Below are positions 58,635 to 64,000 of a stretch of 64,000 bases of DNA, piece by piece (within the stretch, counting starts at the first letter, position 1; each line of letters begins with the position of its first letter). This DNA is from Psilocybe azurescens (Eukaryota > Basidiomycota > Agaricomycetes > Agaricales > Agrocybaceae), in assembly GCA_023853785.1 (NCBI GenBank), contig JAJIRX010000488.1, forward strand, positions 158,637 through 222,636, given 5' to 3'. Both the position numbers and the translations under genes were made by a program. The notes under the pieces were generated by a model. It worked only from the letters and a program-made list of their open reading frames with translations, made no database searches and was not told where the DNA came from.

Positions 58635-58901
58635 TTATGTAAGAAATGTTATATAATACTGACTAAGCATACAATATCATGTGATTTGAATACATTATTC
58701 ATAAGCTTATGTAAGCAATTATTATGTAATGCTGATTAAGCATTGTATTATACACTGATTAAGTACATTATGAGAAATTCCAACTGGATTCCGACTGGTT
58801 CCAAGTGGGTCCAAGTGGATTCTGATTGGATTCTGACCGGTTCCGATTAGTTCCGACTGGGTCCAAGCGGTTCCAACCGGTACCCATGGGGCACTGTAAA
58901 G

Positions 58902-59861
58902 TACTGAACATGGGCTAGTTTTTGCGTAGGAAAAGTTTCAGAGATGGTGTTTTCTTCTTATAGAATGTGCTGGATGATATTAATGACATGTTTTTGGGCT
59001 GATGTTTTTCTTGAACTGGCGCTTTTTGGAAAAATAGGCTTTGTAGAATGTTGATGACGACTAGTATTGATAATAGATTCACTTGAAGATGAGACAGAGG
59101 AGATACCCAGAGTTTGAGAGGCCATAGGAGTTGGAGAGGAATAGAAATCAGAACGTTTCTGAGAAGACAAAGCTAGAGATAGGTATCGGTGACTCGTTAT
59201 GATTGGAGATTGCTGGTCTAGAACTGGAGAATTGCATATTGGCGATGAAATGAAGTATGTTTGCTTTGTATATGAGGTGAAGAGCTAAAGATACCCATCT
59301 GCCTTGCAAATGAGGTGAAGATCTTATAAGCAGCGAGCTTGAAATTTCTGATTCTGGCCAGCGTGTCTGCGATAATGGCGTATCAGGTTTTGTGGATGGT
59401 GATGGAGTTGACAATTTTGAATGTGGCATATAGTCCTTAGAGCTTAGAAATGGAGAGGACATTGCTGACCATATGTATAGCTGCTACAGACATAGACACT
59501 GGCAGTAGATACGTTGAACAGAATCACGTAGTAATCTGAACTTTAGTGAAGTTGTGGGAATCAACATTGCTGACAGAATACGTGATTGCTTACTAACTCA
59601 TGGTCGCACAGCAAGTTCACGGATTGCACACAGCATACATATTACACATTCATTTTCTGTTTTCATATCCACAACATTATTGACATGTATGTTCTTTTAT
59701 ATTTCACTGATTTTCACCTGTTAGAAGCATTTTTATTCATCCTACACTCTACTACAGACCCATGTTTTTACCACACTCTTTGGTTTCTGGCATCGCCGTT
59801 CTACGTCTGCTACTTCTACCCTCCAGACCCTCCCTCAAGCCTCATTTCTGGCTCAACTGGA
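58902..59861. other. Unassigned stretch with Ser-rich minus-strand frames
   Basis: Two adjacent minus-strand frames (59462-59148 and 59170-58958) are Ser/Pro-rich (MSSPFLSSKDY; SSSESIINTS) and could be exons of one decayed gene, perhaps a transposase tail. No motif was recognised. The right part is upstream of the 14-3-3-like gene. Confidence 0.3.
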
Positions 59862-60886
59862 ATGCAAAGGCTTGATCCAATAACTGCCAGAAAATCATAT
59901 TTTGTTCTTGCAGAAATTGCAATCTCAGCGCATTGTTATCCTGGTAAGATGTTCAGCATTTCTGAATTTCAAACAGTTAACATCATATCTACACTTAGAT
60001 GCAATTGAATACATCAACAGAGGAATTGCAAGTGGCAATGAGCCTTTCTCCAGGAAACAAAGGGATCTAGTAGCATTTGCCTATCGTAAAATGGTCCTCC
60101 CCTGAGAAAGATTTGGTATATGCTCCCAGTCATGAGAAATGGTTCAGACCATCCACGTGTTCATTTACTTCCACGGTTCCAAAAAGTTATCATGCAACGG
60201 GCAATCCTCTATTCTAGAAAAATACTTTCTCTTCTGGACTCCAGAATGATTCCTTTAGCTGACAGCAATGAGGCCAATGTTTTTATTTAAAGCTGTACAT
60301 CGTTTCCATCTTTTTCTTGACTAAATTCATTTAAAAGTATTTGTTGGCAGGAAAGGAGACTTCCACCGATATCTATGTGAACTTGATCCAGACAGATTCA
60401 TTCACAACCGAAACAACTCTCATATGGCCTATAGAGATGCCTGGAATATAGCGGCCACGTCTTTTCACCCTCTACATCCTCTTTGGTTATCAGTTGCTCT
60501 GAATTATTCCAGCTCATTTTCAAGACATCTATCCATCCACCTTTTTCACATTGGAAGTATCAAAAGCTGCTTTTGATGCTGGTCTTGTTCAGCTTAGAAG
60601 AACCGATTCAGACCAATATTTGCACTACAAGGAAAGCATAAATCTTATGCTTCTTCATCTAAAGAATTTGGTAGCATGGGCAGACGGTGATCATATTCAA
60701 CAGCGAGTTGATCTATTTAACTTTACAATAGGTATTTAGTGCTATTATTTCTAAAAGAGTTCAGATAAATACCCACCTACAGAAAACTTTGATACTGATA
60801 ACGATACTGTGGTTGAGGACGATGATGATGATATCGACATTCTTTTATTTGATCCAGCCTCTATTATGGAATCCTCCTACATTTAA
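59862..60886 (+). CDS. Highly divergent 14-3-3 protein, with frameshifts
   Basis: 14-3-3 proteins bind phosphoserine/threonine peptides as dimers. Four exons fit (59862-59943, 59999-60294, 60351-60731, 60783-60886). Family signposts in order: ARKSYFVLAEIAISAH (helix A), FSRKQRDLVAFAYRKM, then LRKIWYML, KILSLLDSRMIPLADSNEA, LKLKGDFHRYLCELD, LWLSVALNYSS, SKAAFDAGLVQLRR and LKNLVAWADGD. Arg56, Arg127, Tyr128 and Asn173 of the human zeta numbering appear conserved and Lys49 is Arg, so the phosphopeptide groove may be preserved. The tail is acidic (VEDDDDDIDI), as in true 14-3-3s. Frame breaks: C4 run 60099-60102, T5 run 60280-60284 and about 60511. It is surrounded by transposons; ordinary fungal 14-3-3s are far more conserved. 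Confidence 0.72.
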
Positions 60887-61197
60887 TCCTATTTATATTC
60901 TGCTTTTGCTTTGCCACATAGCTTTCCACACTCACTTACAAATTACACTCACTACTATCTGACTACCATACTTTGACTTTTGCTGAATGTTTAGTTTTCG
61001 TTGATAATAAAACGATTCATTCTAAGTGTTTATTGGAACAGTGTGGAGAAAGGCCAGTTAAATGTAAGAATAACAAGAATAGCAAATTATAGTGGTAAGA
61101 GAATGCAAAAAGGATATTAACAACAGCTCTGGACAGTAATTGACGACAGTATAGTATCTGTCTTAAAACGCAGAGCTGCATCCTGCCAGTGTCAGTG

Positions 61198-61706
61198 TCA
61201 TTTCAGCATTCCTGTAGAATATTGATTGCAGAATCTGGGAGCAGACATATCAGTTGTGCACCAATCAAGAGTAAATTTATTAGGACGCACTCTGTAGTCA
61301 TCACCAGGCATTTCTAGCCAATGACCACAAATCTCAGTCAGTGTCTCATTGACTATGTCATATATGGCTGCTCGCTTATCTATATTTCCTTATTAGTGCT
61401 GTGACCAAATCTACGTAGACGCCGCCTCGTAGATTTGGTCACAGAAAATTCATATCTAAATGGGGAAGTTTAGGGCAGAAGTGAGGCCTGAGGTGAAGGT
61501 CAACAAACAAGCCAGATGAATATAGGTGCAGACAAGACACTAAGGTTGACGTACCTCCACTCACAAGATCATCTACTAGAGAGTCTATGTCTTTATTATC
61601 CACATATTTCTCATGATTATCACTCCTGCAGTGAGATTCTTCATCACCGTCACATTTTTCTTGCCATTCAAGGTCGCCCAGTGTCGCTGTCCGAGTTGAA
61701 GTCATC
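61198..61706 (-). CDS. Unrecognised spliced gene
   Basis: Exon 1 from the ATG at 61706 (MTSTRTATLGDLEWQEK, acidic, ending DSLVDDLVSGG) has a good GTACGT donor near 61554. A second exon from about 61380 reads DKRAAIYDIVNETLTEICGHW and FTLDWCTTDMSAPRFCNQ, stopping at the TGA at 61198. The intermediate exon(s) are unclear, and the 17-bp hairpin at 61399-61444 lies in the presumed intron. No family was recognised. The position between a 14-3-3-like gene and MON2, next to TEs, suggests a mobile or captured gene. Confidence 0.35.
61399..61444. repeat. Perfect 17-bp inverted repeat (hairpin)
   Basis: CTGTGACCAAATCTACG (61399-61415) pairs with CGTAGATTTGGTCACAG (61428-61444) across a 12-nt loop. The perfection of a 17-bp stem in an A+T-rich region is notable. 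It could be a foldback element end or a termination/processing signal. Confidence 0.75.
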
Positions 61707-61980
61707 GTGTGGTCGACTATCTTCTTTTGAGTCAGCAGTCGACCTGTCACAGAGGCTGTTGACAAACAAACACAATTCAAGTCATTGAACAATCTGACAA
61801 CAGCCTGCCGACTTGAGCGGTTCGTGAGTCTCTTTTATTATTATTTCTTAATACCCTCCCAACGTTTGCTATATTTTCTTGCTTGGCGACAGAACACGGC
61901 TATAATAAATCCTTTACAATGTTTACAATGGGAAGGACAAGTTGGAAACTGAAGTGGTGCTCCCATCGCATTGATGCCAT

Positions 61981-64000
61981 TTGGAGTTGATCAAAGCATG
62001 TTGACCAATTATCATGAACAATTCTTGAAGGTAAGCAGGATCAATGTGTAGGATTTTTTTGTTAAAACTGAGGAATCGTTCTAGCACCACAAACTTATCC
62101 TTCTTTTGAGTCACCTATGCCCTCTGTTGCTCAAGTCCCTTTCCGACACCTCAATTCCCACTGCTTCTACGATGTACCCGCTGTGTTCCTTCCTCAAAAA
62201 GGTTCTCCTTGGAACTGAGGACAGAATCGGAAGGATTCTTGATGTTGCTTATTCGAATCATCAGCGAGGAAAATGGTCCTGATTCTTCAGAACAACCACA
62301 CCATTCTCACTCCTCAAAATCTCTCTGGATGCGTGTTCTGGCCATGGAAATCACGAGAGGGTTTGTCTCTCACATATTCTCCCTCAGTATCCTGTTTTGG
62401 CTCACTGATGTGCCTTTAGTCTATGTAGCGATGCTGAACTTATCAGAAATTTATGGGAACGCTATGATGCCCTTGATACCGGCTCAAAAGCTGTAACTTC
62501 TCTTGTGACAGCTCTTAAACGACGTGTCAGTCAGCAAATGGGGGTATTGGGGTGCAGCCCGAATCTTCGTCGTCATCTAATGCTACTGGTGCTGCTGGAG
62601 CTGCGGCGTATGGTCTAGACATGGCAGGAAGAGTGGCGAGTGCATCCGTTTCCGGTGTTGTGACTATGATTGGCAGCGAGGCAGGATTGAGCTCACACGG
62701 ATCTTCCATGAAACTCCAATGGTATTTATTACCTTCTGCTTGCTATACTTTAACTAAAAATTCTTCTGTTTCTAGCATTGATCAATTAGACAAGGCCAAA
62801 GCTCCTGCGATACCCGAGGCAAGCCATACATTCCCATCACTGCCTTCATGCTCTGCTAAAGCGTGGGCAGAACGGCTTGAGCTACCATCAAATTGGAATT
62901 TGCGTCTGTGCAAAGCGCGCGCCCTTCCTTTCTTCTTTACCCGCCATGCCTCCATCATCAACAACAACATCAACCGTCCTGCTGATTCTTCCTCTTCCCC
63001 TTCCTCCATCTTCACCACTGCCACCTTGCCATTAATATCCTCATACCCTGCCTCAAACTCAAATTCCACCTCTCGGTATCCTCATCTAGTGTTTCGTTTC
63101 CGCTTCAACTGAGACGACCAACGCCCCCTCGCGAAGCATGAGCTCGAGCCTCGTTCTAAGCACAGGAGCAATGACTCCTGCAACCTCACCTACACTGTCT
63201 CATGACTCTGTCTCGTCCAAAACCATTTTAGCGTTGAAGGGGCAAAGGAATCGGATCCCACGCAAACTCCCATCCAAACAATCTCTCTCGTCGGCGAGGG
63301 CGACAGGGACAGACCAGCTTGTGGATGTACGTCGCAGGGTCCTCCATCGCCGCTTCTTTTGCTTTTTGGTTTAGGCTTCGCCATCTTGGGCTTGAGTGGT
63401 ATTGCTGCCGCCGCTGATTTAGTCACCCTGATGCTAGTCAAGTTCTTAGTAACCCCACCCCTCCTCAAGCTTGTCCTCCTCTTGTTCGTGCCATTGCTCC
63501 CTGCACTGCCACCAGCGTGGTGACCCTTACTCCGCAGAACGAACCCGCAGACACACAACCTCCGCACCATCCAATCCATCCAATCCATCATCTTGCAAGC
63601 CTGGCCCGCGCTCCTCGGCGTGTTCTCCTTCATCATCTCGACGAACCTCTTAGACAAGCTGTTCGTGGAGGTGCTGGCGAGCTATCAGGCAATGACAAAC
63701 GTCTCAGGCATGCTCAGGCTCACAATACCACGAGACATGTTTTTCAACTCGTTGTCCAAGTTCGCTGTACCCCTCGTGTTGTGTCGAGCTTAGAGTCGTG
63801 GGTCGAGCATCCGCCGCAGACGCCCGTTTGGCAACTGCCGCCCTTCCCGAGGGCCTCGGACTGGGCAGCCCAACGCAGCCGCCTAGGCTCTCTGAGAGGA
63901 ACATGGCGTGCCTCAAAGTGCTTCTCGGTTGTGCTCTCTTCCTTGCTGGAAGTTTGGGAGAAAGCTGGTATTCTGTGCTGGAAGCATTGCAGAATGCAGA
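61981..64000 (+). pseudogene. MON2: MON2-like Golgi/endosome trafficking protein, 5'-truncated, frameshifted, runs off window
   Basis: MON2 is a large Sec7/BIG-like (without GEF domain) scaffold working with DOP1 at the trans-Golgi. Recognisable exons: LTNYHEQFLK (to 62030), KLILLLSHLCPLLLKSLSD (from 62085), FLMLLIRIISEEN and SLWMRVLAMEITRG (to 62360), LCSDAELIRNLWERYDA (from 62420), YGLDMAGRVASASVSGVV and GSSMKLQ (to 62721), CIDQLDKAKAPAIPEA (from 62776), LQAWPALLGVFSFIISTNLLD, and at the window end MACLKVLLGCALFLAGSLGE. The N-terminal DCB part, about the first 200 residues, is not found upstream, where transposon DNA begins. Single-base shifts occur near 62000, 62150, 62538, 62830, 63540 and 63765. 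Coding G+C rises towards the right. The symbol reflects homology only. Confidence 0.78.

Larger units (their letters stand above)
48995..58901. mobile_element. TIR element with subterminal repeat arrays, split by a gypsy insertion
   Basis: The left end (from 48995, CTTTACACTCCCCCACAGG) is matched in inverted orientation by the right end (to 58901, complement CTTTACAGTGCCCCATGGG), both leading to GGTACCG. Inside each end are many copies of a loose decamer such as TTCCGACTGG or TTCCAAGTGG (49010-49280 and 58773-58885). Removing the gypsy element leaves about 1.2 kb, too small for a transposase, so it is non-autonomous. A 9-bp palindrome (ATTTGGCAG/CTGCCAAAT) sits at 49060-49082. The target-site duplication is unclear. 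Confidence 0.55.

Noticed and set aside
62527..63069. Minus-strand frames rich in Ala/Glu/Asp
   Set aside because: They are mirrors of the plus-strand MON2 exons, whose introns and domain text fit the plus strand clearly.
1..64000. CRISPR arrays, bacterial operons, rRNA genes
   Set aside because: No regularly spaced repeats or rRNA-like stretches were seen, and the splice structure shows a eukaryotic nuclear genome.

Overview
This window looks like nuclear DNA of a basidiomycete fungus, probably an Agaricomycete. The genes are intron-dense, with GT..AG introns mostly 45-65 nt long. The gene content also fits: a GMC oxidoreductase, clustered family-1 UDP-glycosyltransferases, DHA1-type MFS transporters, rapidly evolving F-box/LRR-like genes, a Plavaka-type DNA transposon and a Tf-like Ty3/gypsy element. 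No rRNA, convincing tRNA, CRISPR array or bacterial-type operon is visible. All assignments come from reading the sequence; no database search was run.

Region by region: 0-4 kb is gene-poor, with a possible hAT remnant and a broken gene on the minus strand. A GMC alcohol oxidase (+, 4162-6512) meets UDP-glycosyltransferase A (-, 6566-8707) tail to tail. Then come a PNPOx-like flavoprotein with a C-terminal membrane anchor (9618-10727), a three-finger C2H2 factor (14756-16227), an isoprenylcysteine methyltransferase-like gene (17999-18896), a secreted SGNH esterase (20979-22156), a VHS-GAT clathrin adaptor (22746-24651), the only intact glycosyltransferase, B (24816-27074), and an intact F-box-like gene (27786-29613). 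From 30 to 39 kb there is a broken F-box gene, three MFS transporter copies (N-terminal half, whole, C-terminal half) between two nearly identical 189-bp direct repeats, and a second F-box pseudogene. Glycosyltransferase C (39491-41704) carries five fr ameshifts.

From about 42 to 61 kb the window is a transposon graveyard: a hAT tail, a small TIR element, a decayed Plavaka copy, and a TIR element (48995-58901) with subterminal repeat arrays. A gypsy retrotransposon (49940-58634; LTRs differing at about five positions; TSD TTATG) is nested in that element, and about 1.7 kb of foreign DNA is nested in its integrase. Beyond lies a highly divergent 14-3-3 gene (59862-60886) and then a MON2-like Golgi trafficking gene that starts without its N-terminal domain and runs off the window end.

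The oxidase, glycosyltransferases, exporters and esterase could together form a small island for oxidation, glycosylation and export of a metabolite, but no scaffold-making enzyme (PKS, NRPS, terpene synthase) is present, so this is inference. Many genes differ from their family only by single-base indels, often in homopolymers. In glycosyltransferase copies A and C versus intact B this may be true decay. In MON2 and the young gypsy element it could equally be uncorrected sequencing indels.
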